44,813 nucleotides of DNA from Komagataeibacter nataicola (GTDB lineage Bacteria; Pseudomonadota; Alphaproteobacteria; Acetobacterales; Acetobacteraceae): positions 1 through 44,813 of the forward strand of contig NZ_NIRT01000024.1 in assembly GCF_003207795.1 (NCBI RefSeq). The letters run 5' to 3'. Both the position numbers and the translations under genes were made by a program. How positions within the stretch are numbered: position 1 is the stretch's first letter; every line of letters starts with the position of its first letter. This document shows, piece by piece, positions 1 to 9,257 of the stretch. The notes under the pieces were generated by a model. That model searched no databases. It had not been told where the DNA came from and worked only from the letters and a program-made list of their open reading frames with translations.

Positions 1-337
1 CTCGCATACAACTGCAAAAGAATGGCACGGCTTCAGGCAGCATAAGCCGGGTCAGCCTCGGCGTTATCAGCCGCAAAATGCCCAACCCGACAGGCTGCTA
101 GACGCGGAATGAAAAATACTGTGGCACACGGTTATCCATGCATCCGTTTTGCTGCAAGATGGCACTCCATGCCCCGCTGGCCAAGCAGGCTGGGGGGATG
201 GCAGGCATGTGCCCGCCTTTCCTTTTAACATGTGTGGCGCAGGCGGCCAGCCCCCGTGGCGGAATGGGGCATTGAAGTGCATGCGTGCCTCGTCTAAACG
301 CACGGCACTCCCCAATTCCATGCAAAGGTGCCGTGCA
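1..337. other. Upstream region of truB, no gene supported
   Basis: I see no convincing gene here. A frame open from base 2 to a TGA at 110-112 has only about 56% G or C at third codon positions, unlike the real genes nearby, so it is probably not the tail of a gene. The truB frame stays open back to a TTG at 149, but the added residues look like nothing in TruB. The stretch probably holds the leader and promoter of the truB-rpsO-pnp cluster; no clear promoter boxes were found. Confidence 0.5.
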
Positions 338-1258
338 ATGCGACGCAGACGTGGCCGCCCGCTTGACGGCTGGCTGATCATCGACAAGCCCCTGGGCATG
401 ACCTCCACGCAGGTGGTGGGCCGCGCGCGCTACCTGTTCGATGCCGCCAAGGCGGGCCATGGCGGCACGCTCGACCCGCTGGCCACCGGCCTGCTGCCCA
501 TCGCCTTTGGCAAGGCCACCAAGACGGTGCCCTACATCATGGATGGCACCAAGCGCTACCACTTCACCCTGCGCATCGGCGAGGCGCGCGATAGCGATGA
601 CGCCGAGGGTGCGGTCACCGCCACATCGGACGTGCGGCCTGATAACGCCGCGTTCGAGGCCGCGCTTGCCGCCTTCCGCGGCGAGATCATGCAGGTGCCG
701 CCGGTGTTTTCCGCGCTCAAGGTGGGCGGCCAGCGCTCGTATGACATGGCGCGCGCGGGCAACGCGCCCGAACTCGCGCCAAGGCCCGCGCGCATCGACC
801 GTTTCGAGCTGATTGCCCGCCCCGATGCCGATACGGCGGTGTTCGAGGTGGAATCGGGCAAGGGAGTGTACATGCGCGCGCTGGCGCGTGACATTGCGCT
901 GGCTTGCGGCACGGTGGGGCATGTGGCGGCGCTGCGGCGGCTGAACGTGGGGCCATTTGATGAATCCCATGCGATTCCGCTGGACAAAATTGTCGCAAGC
1001 GCCGACAACGCGCCTGCTCCACCGGATCTGCTTCTTCCGGTCGCGACCGCGCTGGCCGACATCCCGGCGCTGGCCCTGACCCGTGAGGAAGCGGATGCCC
1101 TGTCATTTGGCCAGGTGATCGACCTGGACCAGCTGGCAGGCCGGATGCCCGCGCACACCGACCCCCGCAGCGGGGTCGTGCGTGCGATGGATGGGGCGCG
1201 CGTGGTCGGGCTGTGCCGCCCCGAGGGGGGCATGCTGCGATCAGTGCGCATGCTGTGA
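338..1258 (+). CDS. truB: tRNA pseudouridine(55) synthase TruB
   Basis: Converts U55 in the T-loop of nearly all tRNAs to pseudouridine in the cytoplasm. The 306-residue product has the usual family length. The signature GTLDPLATG carries the catalytic aspartate, D46, close to D48 of the E. coli enzyme. The N-terminal GWLIIDKPLGMTS motif and a C-terminal PUA-like region are also recognisable. I chose the ATG at 338 because AAAGG lies 9 bases upstream and the protein then begins just before the first conserved block. An in-frame ATG at 320 and a TTG at 149 are alternatives. The gene is followed within 25 bases by rpsO and then pnp, the order common in bacteria, although rbfA, often next to truB, is not visible upstream. 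Confidence 0.96.
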   Translation: MRRRRGRPLDGWLIIDKPLGMTSTQVVGRARYLFDAAKAGHGGTLDPLATGLLPIAFGKATKTVPYIMDGTKRYHFTLRIGEARDSDDAEGAVTATSDVRPDNAAFEAALAAFRGEIMQVPPVFSALKVGGQRSYDMARAGNAPELAPRPARIDRFELIARPDADTAVFEVESGKGVYMRALARDIALACGTVGHVAALRRLNVGPFDESHAIPLDKIVASADNAPAPPDLLLPVATALADIPALALTREEADALSFGQVIDLDQLAGRMPAHTDPRSGVVRAMDGARVVGLCRPEGGMLRSVRML

Positions 1259-1282
1259 ACCGAATGATCAATGGAGAGAATG

Positions 1283-1552
1283 ATGTCGATTACTGCCGAA
1301 CGCCGCACGGCGCTTATTGGTGAATACCGCAACGCCGCGACCGATACCGGCTCGCCGGAAGTGCAGGTTGCCCTGCTGACCGAGCGGATCGTGAACCTGA
1401 CCGACCACCTCAAGACCCACGCGAAGGATTTCCATTCCCGCCGTGGCCTGCTGATGCTGGTTGGCCGCCGCCGCCGCCTGCTTGACTATGTCAAGCGCAA
1501 GGACGTGGCCCGTTACGAAACGCTGATCAAGCGCCTCGGCCTGCGTCGCTGA
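1283..1552 (+). CDS. rpsO: 30S ribosomal protein S15
   Basis: Primary-binding protein of the small ribosomal subunit; it binds the three-way junction of 16S rRNA helices 20-22. The 89-residue product matches the standard S15 length exactly when the ATG at 1283 is used. GGAGAGA at 1273-1279 is the ribosome binding site for this start. The frame also reads from ATGs at 1280 and 1271, which would add residues not usual in S15. The S15 signatures [16 protein letters not shown] and [19 protein letters not shown] are intact. It lies 24 bases after truB and is followed by a 304-base gap with strong hairpins before pnp, as in other bacteria where the rpsO-pnp transcript is processed. Confidence 0.98.
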   Translation: MSITAERRTALIGEYRNAATDTGSPEVQVALLTERIVNLTDHLKTHAKDFHSRRGLLMLVGRRRRLLDYVKRKDVARYETLIKRLGLRR

Positions 1553-1562
1553 TTTGCGACCG

Positions 1563-1596
1563 CGCGGGAGGATGGGCATAATGCCCGCCTCCCGCG
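1563..1596 (+). promoter_or_regulatory. Long hairpin downstream of rpsO
   Basis: CGCGGGAGG at 1563-1571 pairs perfectly with CCTCCCGCG at 1588-1596. Inside it GGGCAT pairs with ATGCCC, so the whole 34 bases form one near-continuous stem. No T-run follows, so it is not a standard intrinsic terminator. A processing or stability element in the rpsO-pnp transcript fits better. Confidence 0.6.
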
Positions 1597-1659
1597 TGGC
1601 CCATGCGGGCATGGCGCATGCACAGGCATGGCCATGCCCCGCCGGGCCGCATTTTTTCA

Positions 1660-1678
1660 GGCGCCCCTGACGGGCGCC
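1660..1678 (+). promoter_or_regulatory. Short GC hairpin in pnp leader
   Basis: GGCGCCC at 1660-1666 and GGGCGCC at 1672-1678 form a 7-bp stem with a 5-base loop. A run of six T lies just before it (1652-1657) rather than after it, so termination in the plus direction is not expected. It could be part of the pnp leader structure. Confidence 0.4.
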
Positions 1679-1856
1679 GCCAACACGCTGCCGACGCCAC
1701 GGCGGAGATGTCCGGACCGGATCGCAGCGTTTCAGGCCACATGGTGTTCTGGCGGTATGTGCCGCCATCGCTCCATGCCGTCCGAGGCGCTGCCATCATA
1801 CGTTCCAATGTCCGGCCCGCCTGCATTGCGGCAGTCAACGGACAGGGTTTGTCTGG

Positions 1857-3995
1857 ATGTTCAATTATTTTCGCAAGGAAATGGAATGGGGCGGTCGCCC
1901 GCTGGTGCTGGAAACGGGCAAGGTCGCCCGCCAGGCCGATGGCGCGGTGGTCGTAACCTATGGCGACACGGTGGTGCTGTGCACGGCCGTTGGCGCCAAA
2001 AGCGTCAAGCCGGGGCAGGACTTCTTCCCGCTTACGGTCAACTATCAGGAAAAAGCCTACGCGGCTGGCAAGATCCCCGGTGGCTTCTTCAAGCGTGAAG
2101 GCCGCCCGAGCGAGGCCGAAGTGCTGAACTCGCGCCTGATCGACCGCCCGCTGCGCCCGCTCTTCCCCGAGAACTTCCGCAATGAAGTTCAGGTCGTGGC
2201 CACCGTGCTCAGCCACGACATGGAAAACGATCCCGCCGTCGTGGCGCTGATCGGCTGTTCGGCGGCGCTAACGCTGTCGGGCATTCCGTTCTTTGGCCCG
2301 GTGGGTGCGGCTCGCGTCGGCTATTCCAACGGCGAATACGTGCTGAACCCGACCATCTCGCAGCTCAAGGAAAGTGCCCTTGACCTCGTGGTGGCCGGCA
2401 CCGCCGAAGGCGTGCTGATGGTCGAGTCCGAGGCGGTCGAGCTGTCCGAGGACGTGATGCTCGGCGCCGTGACGTTTGGCCACGAAGCCTTCCAGCCGGT
2501 GATCGACCTGATCATCGACCTCGCCGAAGACGCCGCCAAGGCCCCGTGGGACCTGGCCGAGCCGACGGCAGAGGAAATCAAGCTGCGCAAGAAGGTGGAC
2601 AAGGCCGGTCGCGCCCTGATCGCCGAGGCCTACAAGGAGCGCGCCAAGCAGGTGCGCTACAAGAAGGTCGCCGCCGCCCGTGAGGCGATTCTCGCCAAGA
2701 TCGGCGAGGCCGAGGCCGACGCCGCCAAGCCGATGATCAAGGACCTCGAAGCCGACGTGGTGCGCACCGAGGTGCTCGACACTGGCTACCGCATCGATGG
2801 CCGCGACCTCGAGACGATCCGCCCGATTGTGTCCGAAGTCGGCATCCTGCCGCGCGCGCATGGTTCCGCCCTGTTCACCCGTGGCGAGACGCAGGCACTC
2901 GTTGTCGCGACCCTCGGCACCGGCCAGGACGAGCAGATCGTGGACGCGCTGGAAGGCGAGTACCGCAACAACTTCATGCTGCACTACAACTTCCCCCCGT
3001 TCTCGGTGGGTGAGTGCGGGCGCATGGGCTCGCCGGGCCGCCGCGAAATCGGCCATGGCAAGCTGGCATGGCGCGCCATCCACCCGCTGCTGCCGGGCAA
3101 GGACACTTTCCCGTACACCATGCGCGTGGTGTCCGAGATCACGGAAAGCAACGGTTCGTCCTCGATGGCGACGGTGTGCGGCACGTCGCTGGCGCTGATG
3201 GATGCGGGCGTGCCGCTCAAGCGCCCGGTGGCCGGTATCGCCATGGGCCTGATCAAGGAAGACGAGGACTTCGCCGTCCTGTCCGACATCCTTGGCGATG
3301 AAGACCACCTTGGCGACATGGACTTCAAGGTGGCGGGCACCGAGCAGGGCGTGACCGCGCTGCAGATGGACATCAAGATCACGTCCATCACCCCCGAGAT
3401 CATGAAGATCGCGCTGGGTCAGGCCCGCAATGGTCGCATGCACATCCTGGGCGAGATGGCCAAGGCGCTGACCGAAGGCCGCACGGATGTCTCCTCCTCC
3501 GCGCCGAAGATCACCACGATCTCCGTGCCGAAGGAAAAGATCCGCGATGTGATCGGGCAGGGCGGTAAAGTCATTCGTGAGATCGTTGAATATTCGGGTG
3601 CGAAGATCGATATCAACGATGACGGCACGATCATGATCGCCGCATCCTCCGACGATCAGGCCGAGAAGGCCATCGAGCGGATCCGTGGCATCGTGGCTGA
3701 ACCCGAAGTGGGCCACATCTACAACGGCAAGGTGGTCAAGACCGCCGATTTCGGGGCGTTCGTCAACTTCCTCGGCCCGCGTGATGGTCTGGTGCACATC
3801 TCCGAGCTGGCACAGGGCCGCGTCTCCAAGACGACGGACGTGGTCAAGCAGGGCGACGAAGTGAAGGTGAAGGTTCTGGGCTTTGATGACCGCGGCAAGG
3901 TGAAGCTGTCCATGCGCGTGGTTGATCAGGAGACCGGTGCCGACATTACCGAGACCGTGGGCGCCAAGCCCGGCCGTGCTCCCGCCGCACGCTAA
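1857..3995 (+). CDS. pnp: Polyribonucleotide nucleotidyltransferase (PNPase)
   Basis: A 3'-5' phosphorolytic exoribonuclease that degrades RNA to nucleoside diphosphates, usually as a trimer and in many bacteria within a degradosome. The 712 residues match the family. Two RNase PH-like domains (about 12-220 and 315-550) flank a helical linker. A KH domain has its GxxG loop at 567-570 (GQGG), and an S1 domain runs from about 615 to 690. The second core carries the conserved [16 protein letters not shown] block. The ATG at 1857 is preferred because the product starts [16 protein letters not shown], the usual PNPase beginning; the ribosome binding site is weak (CAGGG). A hairpin follows 25 bases after the stop. 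Confidence 0.98.
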   Translation: MFNYFRKEMEWGGRPLVLETGKVARQADGAVVVTYGDTVVLCTAVGAKSVKPGQDFFPLTVNYQEKAYAAGKIPGGFFKREGRPSEAEVLNSRLIDRPLRPLFPENFRNEVQVVATVLSHDMENDPAVVALIGCSAALTLSGIPFFGPVGAARVGYSNGEYVLNPTISQLKESALDLVVAGTAEGVLMVESEAVELSEDVMLGAVTFGHEAFQPVIDLIIDLAEDAAKAPWDLAEPTAEEIKLRKKVDKAGRALIAEAYKERAKQVRYKKVAAAREAILAKIGEAEADAAKPMIKDLEADVVRTEVLDTGYRIDGRDLETIRPIVSEVGILPRAHGSALFTRGETQALVVATLGTGQDEQIVDALEGEYRNNFMLHYNFPPFSVGECGRMGSPGRREIGHGKLAWRAIHPLLPGKDTFPYTMRVVSEITESNGSSSMATVCGTSLALMDAGVPLKRPVAGIAMGLIKEDEDFAVLSDILGDEDHLGDMDFKVAGTEQGVTALQMDIKITSITPEIMKIALGQARNGRMHILGEMAKALTEGRTDVSSSAPKITTISVPKEKIRDVIGQGGKVIREIVEYSGAKIDINDDGTIMIAASSDDQAEKAIERIRGIVAEPEVGHIYNGKVVKTADFGAFVNFLGPRDGLVHISELAQGRVSKTTDVVKQGDEVKVKVLGFDDRGKVKLSMRVVDQETGADITETVGAKPGRAPAAR

Positions 3996-4020
3996 GCGCG
4001 CGGTTCCGGCCTACAGACAG

Positions 4021-4061
4021 CCCGGCCACCCGTGCGCCTGCATGGCGCCCGCGTGGCCGGG
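4021..4061 (+). terminator. Hairpin after pnp, terminator-like
   Basis: CCCGGCCAC at 4021-4029 pairs perfectly with GTGGCCGGG at 4053-4061 around a 23-base loop. It stands between the pnp stop and the next gene. No T-tract follows, so it may act as an RNA 3' barrier or processing site rather than as an efficient terminator. Confidence 0.45.
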
Positions 4062-4085
4062 TAGACACATGACGATGGAATGGTG

Positions 4086-5504
4086 ATGAAGCCGATCAAT
4101 GCGATCCGTATGGGCGGGACGGATATTCTGCCCCTGGTCGAGGGGGGGAAGGGCGTCTCGATCTCCACCGGCATTTCTGCCGGGCACTGGGCGGCAGCCG
4201 GGGGGGCGGGCACGGTCTCGATCGTGAACGCCGATTCCTACGATGCGGACGGCAACATCGTGCCGCAGATCTATCACGGCAAGACCCGGCGCGAACGCCA
4301 TGAGGAACTGGTTGACTACGCCATTCGCGGCGGCATCGCCCAGGCCCGCATCGCGCATGAGATCGCCGGTGGCAAGGGTCGCATCCATGCCAATATCCTG
4401 TGGGAAATGGGCGGTGCGGAACGGGTCATCAATGGTGTGCTCGAAGGCGCGCCGGGCCTGATCCAGGGCCTGACTTGTGGCGCGGGCATGCCGTACCGCC
4501 TGTCGGACATCGCGGCGAAATTCGGCATCCATTACTATCCCATCGTGTCATCCGCCCGTGCGTTCAACGCCCTGTGGCGGCGGTCGTATCACAAGACCGC
4601 CGAACTGCTGGGCGCGGTGGTGTATGAAGACCCCTGGCGGGCAGGCGGCCATAATGGCCTGTCCAACACCGAGAACCCGCTGGCACCGGAAGATCCGTTC
4701 CCCCGCGTGCTGGCGCTGCGCAAGCAGATGCGGGCCTTCGGGCTGGACGAGACCCCCATCATCATGGCCGGTGGCGTGTGGTGGCTGGAGGAATGGCAGG
4801 ACTGGATTGACAACCCCGAACTCGGGCCGATCGTGTTCCAGTTTGGCACCCGCCCGCTGCTGACGCAGGAAAGCCCGATTCCACAGGCATGGAAAGACCG
4901 CCTGCTGACGCTGAAGAAGGGGGATGTGTTCCTCAACCGCTTCTCGCCTACGGGTTTTTATTCCTCTGCCGTCAACAACAGCTTCCTGCGTGAACTGCGC
5001 GGGCGCTCGGAGCGGCAGATCCCGTTCTCGCCCGAGGCCGTGGGCGAGCACACCACTGCGCTGGCCATTGGCGCGCGCGGGCGGCAGGTTTTTGTCACCC
5101 CTGCCGATGGGCAGCGCGCCCATCTGTGGATGGAAGAAGGCCACACCGAGGCCATGCGCACGCCGGACAACACGCTGGTGTTCGTCTCACCCGAGCGCGC
5201 GCGTGAAATCCTGACCGATCAGGGGGCCTGCATGGGCTGCCTGTCTGAGTGCCGCTTTTCCAACTGGTCGCAGAAGCCGCCTGCCTATTCCAACGGGCAC
5301 AAGGCGGACCCGCGCTCCTACTGCATCCAGAAAACCCTTCAGGATGCGGCCCACGCCCACGGGCCGGACCAGGCCGAGGTGATCGACCACAACCTCATGT
5401 TCGGTGGCACCAATGCGTGGCGGTTCGCGACCGACCCGTTCTATGCCAACGGTTTCGTGCCCACGGTGGCGCAACTGCTCGAGCGGATCATGACCGGGCG
5501 CTGA
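4086..5504 (+). CDS. Nitronate monooxygenase-family FMN protein
   Basis: Resembles the nitronate monooxygenase (2-nitropropane dioxygenase) family, FMN-dependent TIM-barrel enzymes that oxidise nitronates to carbonyl compounds and nitrite. Recognisable blocks are GLTCGAGMPYRLSDIA, YYPIVSSARAF and RAGGHNG, with the MAGGVW motif typical of the flavin phosphate site. At about 472 residues it is longer than the usual 320-360. The extra C-terminal part contains a Cys-x2-Cys-x3-Cys cluster (C382, C385, C389) and another cysteine at 413, which could bind metal or an iron-sulfur centre; that is inference. GGAA at 4077-4080 supports the ATG at 4086, while an ATG at 4080 is also possible. A strong bidirectional terminator follows. 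The true substrate is unknown. Confidence 0.82.
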   Translation: MKPINAIRMGGTDILPLVEGGKGVSISTGISAGHWAAAGGAGTVSIVNADSYDADGNIVPQIYHGKTRRERHEELVDYAIRGGIAQARIAHEIAGGKGRIHANILWEMGGAERVINGVLEGAPGLIQGLTCGAGMPYRLSDIAAKFGIHYYPIVSSARAFNALWRRSYHKTAELLGAVVYEDPWRAGGHNGLSNTENPLAPEDPFPRVLALRKQMRAFGLDETPIIMAGGVWWLEEWQDWIDNPELGPIVFQFGTRPLLTQESPIPQAWKDRLLTLKKGDVFLNRFSPTGFYSSAVNNSFLRELRGRSERQIPFSPEAVGEHTTALAIGARGRQVFVTPADGQRAHLWMEEGHTEAMRTPDNTLVFVSPERAREILTDQGACMGCLSECRFSNWSQKPPAYSNGHKADPRSYCIQKTLQDAAHAHGPDQAEVIDHNLMFGGTNAWRFATDPFYANGFVPTVAQLLERIMTGR

Positions 5505-5521
5505 GCTTGGGCGGATCACGC

Positions 5522-5558
5522 AAAAAAGGCCGGTACCCGTAAGGGGCCGGCCTTTTTT
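5522..5558. terminator. Bidirectional intrinsic terminator
   Basis: AAAAAAGGCCGG at 5522-5533 pairs with CCGGCCTTTTTT at 5547-5558, and the loop holds a further CCC/GGG pairing. The A-run and T-run let it work for the nitronate monooxygenase-like gene on the plus strand and for rdgB on the minus strand. Confidence 0.9.
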
Positions 5559-5563
5559 CATGC

Positions 5564-5621
5564 AGAAGTTTCTGGTGAAGCTTTTTTCAAAAAGGCGGCA
5601 CCCCAAAACCTTTAAACTTCT
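5564..5621 (+). repeat. Convergent-gap palindromic repeat, copy A
   Basis: A 58-base copy of the dispersed repeat, bounded by AGAAGTTT at 5564-5571 and AAACTTCT at 5614-5621. Compared with the full copies it lacks one internal hairpin: the GAAGCTTTTTTCAAAAA part runs straight into GGCGGCACCCC. It starts 5 bases after the terminator. Its right arm overlaps the end of rdgB, so the final residues and TAA stop of RdgB lie inside it. Related copies are at 25171, 32675 and 42743. Confidence 0.75.
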
Positions 5622-6226
5622 GTTTTTGGCAGGCACGCCTCGCTGAACAGCGCAAAGGCCAGGCCCCGGTGGCTGATGGCGTTCTTTTCCGCATCCGTCA
5701 TGTCCGCAAAGCTGCGCGTGCCGGTGCCGGGGGCAAAAAGCGGGTCGTAGCCGTGGCCGTTGGCGCCATGCGGCGGCCAGATGACGTGGCCATCAATCCG
5801 GCCCTCGAAGGTTTCGGTGCGACCATCGGGCCAGGCCAGGCACAGCACCGAAATGAACCACGCGCTGCGGTCGGGGTTGTCGCCCATCTGCTCATGGATG
5901 CGGCGCATGGCGTCGGGGTAGTCCTTGCCGGGGCCAGCCCAGCGGGCCGAGAAGATGCCCGGCGCGCCATCCAGCGCCGCAACACAGAAGCCCGAATCAT
6001 CGGCCAGCGCGGGCAGGTTAGCGGCCTTGGCCGCTTCTAGGGCCTTGATGGCGGCATTGCCCGCGAAGCTGTCCGCCGTCTCGTCAGGCTCGGGCAGCGA
6101 CAGGTCGCCCGCGGAAATGACGCGGATGCCGTAGCCGCCCAGCAGGGCGGCGAATTCGGCAATCTTGCCCCTGTTATGCGTGGCAAGCACCAGCGTGTCG
6201 CCACGGTTGAGGTGGGGGATGGTCAT
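5612..6226 (-). CDS. rdgB: Non-canonical purine NTP pyrophosphatase RdgB/HAM1
   Basis: Hydrolyses dITP, XTP and related deaminated purine triphosphates to monophosphates, keeping them out of DNA and RNA. The 204-residue product shows the family blocks: [16 protein letters not shown] near the N-terminus, [23 protein letters not shown] and the C-terminal EKNAISHRG. The ATG at 6226 overlaps the TGA of rph by four bases, so the two are translationally coupled. The last codons and stop fall in repeat copy A, which suggests the repeat reshaped the gene's end. In many alphaproteobacteria a hemW-like gene follows; here it is absent. Confidence 0.97.
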   Translation of the reverse strand: MTIPHLNRGDTLVLATHNRGKIAEFAALLGGYGIRVISAGDLSLPEPDETADSFAGNAAIKALEAAKAANLPALADDSGFCVAALDGAPGIFSARWAGPGKDYPDAMRRIHEQMGDNPDRSAWFISVLCLAWPDGRTETFEGRIDGHVIWPPHGANGHGYDPLFAPGTGTRSFADMTDAEKNAISHRGLAFALFSEACLPKTEV

Positions 6227-6951
6227 GATGCAAGCGCCTCGTTCACGGTTACGGTCTGGATATGGAACAGCTCGGCGGTGCCGGTGCGGGCCAGGCGCAT
6301 GAGCGTGTTGAACTGTGCCTCGGTAAAGGGGTCTTTTTCCGCCGTGCCCTGAATTTCCACAATGCCGCCATCAGCAGTCAGCACGAAATTGGCGTCGGCG
6401 CTGGCATTGCTGTCCTCGGCGTAGTCAAGGTCGAGCACGGCGCCTGCCTCGGTCAGCCCGCAGGATATGGCCGCAACCTGCCCCTTGAGCGGAACAGCAG
6501 GCAGCACGCCGTCACGTACCAGCTTTTCCAGCGCCAGGCGCAGCGCGATCCACGCGCCGGTAATGGCCGCACACCGCGTGCCGCCATCGGCGTTCAGCAC
6601 ATCGCAATCCACCGTGATCGAGATCTCGCCCAGAGCCTTGAGGTCCACCACCGCGCGCAGCGCGCGGGCGATCAGGCGCTGGATTTCCTGCGTGCGGCCG
6701 CTCTGCTTGCCGCGGGCCGCCTCGCGCGGGCCACGGTTATGGGTGGCGCGTGGCAGCATGCCGTATTCCGCCGTGACCCAGCCCTGCCCCTTGCCGCGCA
6801 GGAAGGAGGGCACGCGTGGCTCCACGCTCGCCGCGCACAGCACCTCGGTGCCGCCCATGCGGATCAGGGCGGAGCCTTCCGCATGGCGGGCAAAGCCGGT
6901 CTGGATAAAGACAGGACGCAGCGCGTCGGGGGCGCGGCCGGATGGGCGCAT
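6223..6951 (-). CDS. rph: Ribonuclease PH
   Basis: A phosphate-dependent 3'-5' exoribonuclease that trims the 3' ends of tRNA and other RNA precursors. The 242-residue form from the ATG at 6951 ([14 protein letters not shown]) matches the usual length of about 238; the frame extends 15 codons further upstream without resembling the family. Visible motifs include the [17 protein letters not shown] block, [17 protein letters not shown] and [11 protein letters not shown]. It overlaps rdgB by ATGA and is divergent from hrcA, an arrangement common in alphaproteobacteria. The 133 bases between the rph and hrcA starts should carry promoters for both. Confidence 0.97.
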   Translation of the reverse strand: MRPSGRAPDALRPVFIQTGFARHAEGSALIRMGGTEVLCAASVEPRVPSFLRGKGQGWVTAEYGMLPRATHNRGPREAARGKQSGRTQEIQRLIARALRAVVDLKALGEISITVDCDVLNADGGTRCAAITGAWIALRLALEKLVRDGVLPAVPLKGQVAAISCGLTEAGAVLDLDYAEDSNASADANFVLTADGGIVEIQGTAEKDPFTEAQFNTLMRLARTGTAELFHIQTVTVNEALAS

Positions 6952-7036
6952 GGGGCAACTCCGCAAGGTGAGGGGGCGGCATAGCGCGCAATCCACCTCT
7001 ATTTCCAGTCCCGCGTGGGCAGGGACGGGTGGGATC

Positions 7037-7045
7037 TGTTATAAT
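7037..7045 (+). promoter_or_regulatory. Extended -10 promoter for hrcA
   Basis: A perfect extended -10 element, TGTTATAAT, lies about 40 bases before the hrcA start. No good -35 is seen at the right distance, which an extended -10 can tolerate. No CIRCE inverted repeat (TTAGCACTC-N9-GAGTGCTAA) is present, so self-repression by HrcA at this site is not supported. Confidence 0.55.
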
Positions 7046-7084
7046 GGGTGCTGGCGGATGACGATGTGCAAAGGAGGCATGGCG

Positions 7085-8158
7085 ATGGAAACCCGATCAC
7101 CGGTATCGCAGCCGGCCCTGCTGTCCGGGCTTGATGCGCGTTCCGCCGCGATCCTGCGCGAGATCGTGGAACAGTATGTGGAAACGGGCGAGCCGATGGG
7201 CTCGCGCACCCTGTCGCAGCGCCTGCCGCTTTCGCTCTCGCCGGCCACGATTCGCAACGTCATGGCCGACCTGACCGATGCGGGGCTGCTGTTCTCGCCC
7301 CATGCCTCGGCGGGCCGCCTGCCAACCGAAAAGGGCGTGCGGCTGTTTGTCGATGGCCTGCTACAGTTCGGCAGCCTGAGCGAGGAGGAGCGCGAGAGTA
7401 TTGCGGGCACGCTCGATGTGAAGGGCCGCTCGCTTGAGGACATGCTGGCGCAGGCATCGTCCATGCTCTCGGGCCTGTCCTCGGCGGCGGGGCTGGTCAT
7501 GGCGCCCAAGAGCGATGCAGGCACCATCAAGCATATCGAATTCGTGGCCCTTGGGCCGGGGCGCGCGCTGGTCATTCTGGTCAGCGCGGACGGGCAGGTG
7601 GAAAACCGCGTGATCGAGACACCGCCCGGCCTGCCGCCCTCGGCGCTGGTCGAGGCGGGCAACTATCTCAACGCCCACCTGTCGGGCCAGACGCTCGACC
7701 GCCTGCGCGAGACGGTCAGCACCGACATGACCGCCAACCGCAACGAACTCGACCACCTGACGGCAGGGGTTGTGGCCAGTGGCCTTGCCACATGGAGCGA
7801 TGCCGAGGAGCGCGGCGGCACGCTGTTCATCCGCGGGCAGGGTCGCCTGCTGGCCGATGTGACCGAGATCGAGCGGCTGACCACCATCCAGATGCTGTTC
7901 GAACGGCTGGAAACACAGGAGACCATGCTGCGCCTGCTCGACCTTGCGCGTGAATCCGAGGGGGTGCGCATCTTCATCGGGGCGGAAAGCGGGCTGTTCG
8001 GCATGGCGGGCATGTCGGTCGTGGTGGCGCCCGCGCGCACCGACAGCAACCGCATCGTGGGCGCGATTGGCGTGATCGGGCCGACCCGCATCAATTATGG
8101 CCGTATCATCCCGGTCGTGGATTACACCGCGCGCGTGATCGGCCGCCTGCTGGGCTGA
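7085..8158 (+). CDS. hrcA: Heat-inducible transcription repressor HrcA
   Basis: Represses chaperone operons such as groESL and dnaK by binding CIRCE operators; its activity depends on GroEL. The 357-residue product has the winged-helix N-terminus ([20 protein letters not shown] and [18 protein letters not shown]) with the usual [12 protein letters not shown] sequence, then the GAF-like and insertion domains. The start at 7085 is set by AAGGAGG at 7071-7077, seven bases upstream; an ATG at 7079 is too close. The open frame continues far upstream but without HrcA similarity. It is usually followed by grpE; here an aldo/keto reductase follows, so its targets must lie outside the window. Confidence 0.96.
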   Translation: METRSPVSQPALLSGLDARSAAILREIVEQYVETGEPMGSRTLSQRLPLSLSPATIRNVMADLTDAGLLFSPHASAGRLPTEKGVRLFVDGLLQFGSLSEEERESIAGTLDVKGRSLEDMLAQASSMLSGLSSAAGLVMAPKSDAGTIKHIEFVALGPGRALVILVSADGQVENRVIETPPGLPPSALVEAGNYLNAHLSGQTLDRLRETVSTDMTANRNELDHLTAGVVASGLATWSDAEERGGTLFIRGQGRLLADVTEIERLTTIQMLFERLETQETMLRLLDLARESEGVRIFIGAESGLFGMAGMSVVVAPARTDSNRIVGAIGVIGPTRINYGRIIPVVDYTARVIGRLLG

Positions 8159-8219
8159 ACTGCCGCATCGGCATGCAACCCCGCCCCCCACGCACCCTTA
8201 TGGTGGGCAGGCACCAACC

Positions 8220-8248
8220 GCACGCCCGCCACACAGGCGCGGGCGTGC
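8220..8248 (+). terminator. Hairpin between hrcA and the reductase gene
   Basis: GCACGCCCG at 8220-8228 pairs with CGGGCGTGC at 8240-8248 around an 11-base loop. It ends 22 bases before the next start codon and has no T-tract. It could be a weak terminator of hrcA or a leader structure of the reductase mRNA. Confidence 0.4.
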
Positions 8249-8270
8249 CCATCGAGCAGGGAGTAAAGCC

Positions 8271-9158
8271 ATGTTCACGCCTGATGCCCGCCAGTCCGGG
8301 TCATTCATGATCGGGGGCGATATCGAGGTTACAAGGCTCGGCTTCGGAGCCATGCGCATTACGGGTCCGGGCATATGGGGTGAGCCGGCCGACCGGGCGA
8401 AGGCACTCGCCACGCTGAAGCGCCTGCCTGAACTCGGCATCAATTTTATCGATACCGCCGATGCCTATGGCCCCGAGGTGAGCGAGAACCTGATCCGCGA
8501 GGCGCTGCACCCCTATGAGGGCATGCTCATCGCCACCAAGGGCGGCCATACGCGCCACGGGCCGGATATCTGGAAGCCGGTCGGCAACCCCGATTACCTG
8601 CGCCAGTGCGTGCTGATGAGCCTGCGCAGGCTTGGCGTCGAGCGCATCGACCTGTGGCAGCTGCACCGCGTGGGGGCCGACTGCACGCCCGAGCGCCAGT
8701 TCGAGGCCATTGCCGCCATGCGCGCGCAGGGGCTGATCCGCCATGTTGGCCTTTCTGAGGTGACGGTGGAGATGATCGAGCGCGCACGGCTGTATTTCCC
8801 GGTCTCGACGGTCCAGAACCGCTTCAACCTCGTCAACCGCTTTTCGGAGGACGTGCTCGATTACTGCACGCGTGAGAATATCGGTTTCATTCCATGGGCG
8901 CCGCTTGCCGCGGGCGGGCTGACCAGGGGCGATACCGTGCTCACGCGCCTTGCGGGCGAGAAGGGCGTGCAGCCCGGCCAGATCGCGCTGGCGTGGCTGC
9001 TGCGCCGCGCGCCGGTCATGCTGCCCATTCCCGGCACGTCCAGCCCCGAGCACGTGGCCGATAATGCGGCGGCTGCCGCGATCGAGCTGAGCGATGAGGA
9101 ATTCCGCCAGCTTGATAATGATGGCCGGGCCGAATGGGCCAGCCGCAACGCAGGCTGA
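8271..9158 (+). CDS. Aldo/keto reductase
   Basis: An NAD(P)H-dependent oxidoreductase of the aldo/keto reductase TIM-barrel superfamily, which reduces aldehydes and ketones or oxidises alcohols. The catalytic tetrad is visible: D61 and Y66 in DTADAYG, K90 in IATKGG and H132 in QLHRV. The C-terminal part contains the cofactor-binding [14 protein letters not shown] motif. AGGGAG at 8258-8263 gives a well-spaced ribosome binding site for the ATG at 8271. At 295 residues it is typical of the short bacterial subfamilies. The substrate cannot be told from sequence. It lies between hrcA and the PBP1A gene with gaps of about 100 bases on each side, so it may be transcribed alone. Confidence 0.93.
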   Translation: MFTPDARQSGSFMIGGDIEVTRLGFGAMRITGPGIWGEPADRAKALATLKRLPELGINFIDTADAYGPEVSENLIREALHPYEGMLIATKGGHTRHGPDIWKPVGNPDYLRQCVLMSLRRLGVERIDLWQLHRVGADCTPERQFEAIAAMRAQGLIRHVGLSEVTVEMIERARLYFPVSTVQNRFNLVNRFSEDVLDYCTRENIGFIPWAPLAAGGLTRGDTVLTRLAGEKGVQPGQIALAWLLRRAPVMLPIPGTSSPEHVADNAAAAAIELSDEEFRQLDNDGRAEWASRNAG

Positions 9159-9257
9159 ACGGGCACGGGCGGATCGGGGGCGACGGCAGCGCGGGACAAT
9201 GCTAGACAGGGGCCTCACGACACAGAACAGCCCCTTTCTCTCCTTATTGGACACCGG

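Larger units (their letters stand above)
1553..1856. other. rpsO-pnp intergenic leader with hairpins
   Basis: A 304-base gap without a gene. It holds two strong inverted repeats, listed separately, and GC-rich sequence up to the pnp start. In E. coli the equivalent region carries an attenuator and the RNase III site used for pnp autocontrol; the same role here is inferred from position only. Confidence 0.6.

Noticed and set aside
2-112. Possible C-terminal tail of a gene before truB
   Set aside because: Third-position GC is about 56%, much lower than the real genes, and the sequence matches no family I know.
149-337. N-terminal extension of TruB from a TTG at 149
   Set aside because: The added residues are not TruB-like, while the ATG at 338 has a ribosome binding site and gives normal length.
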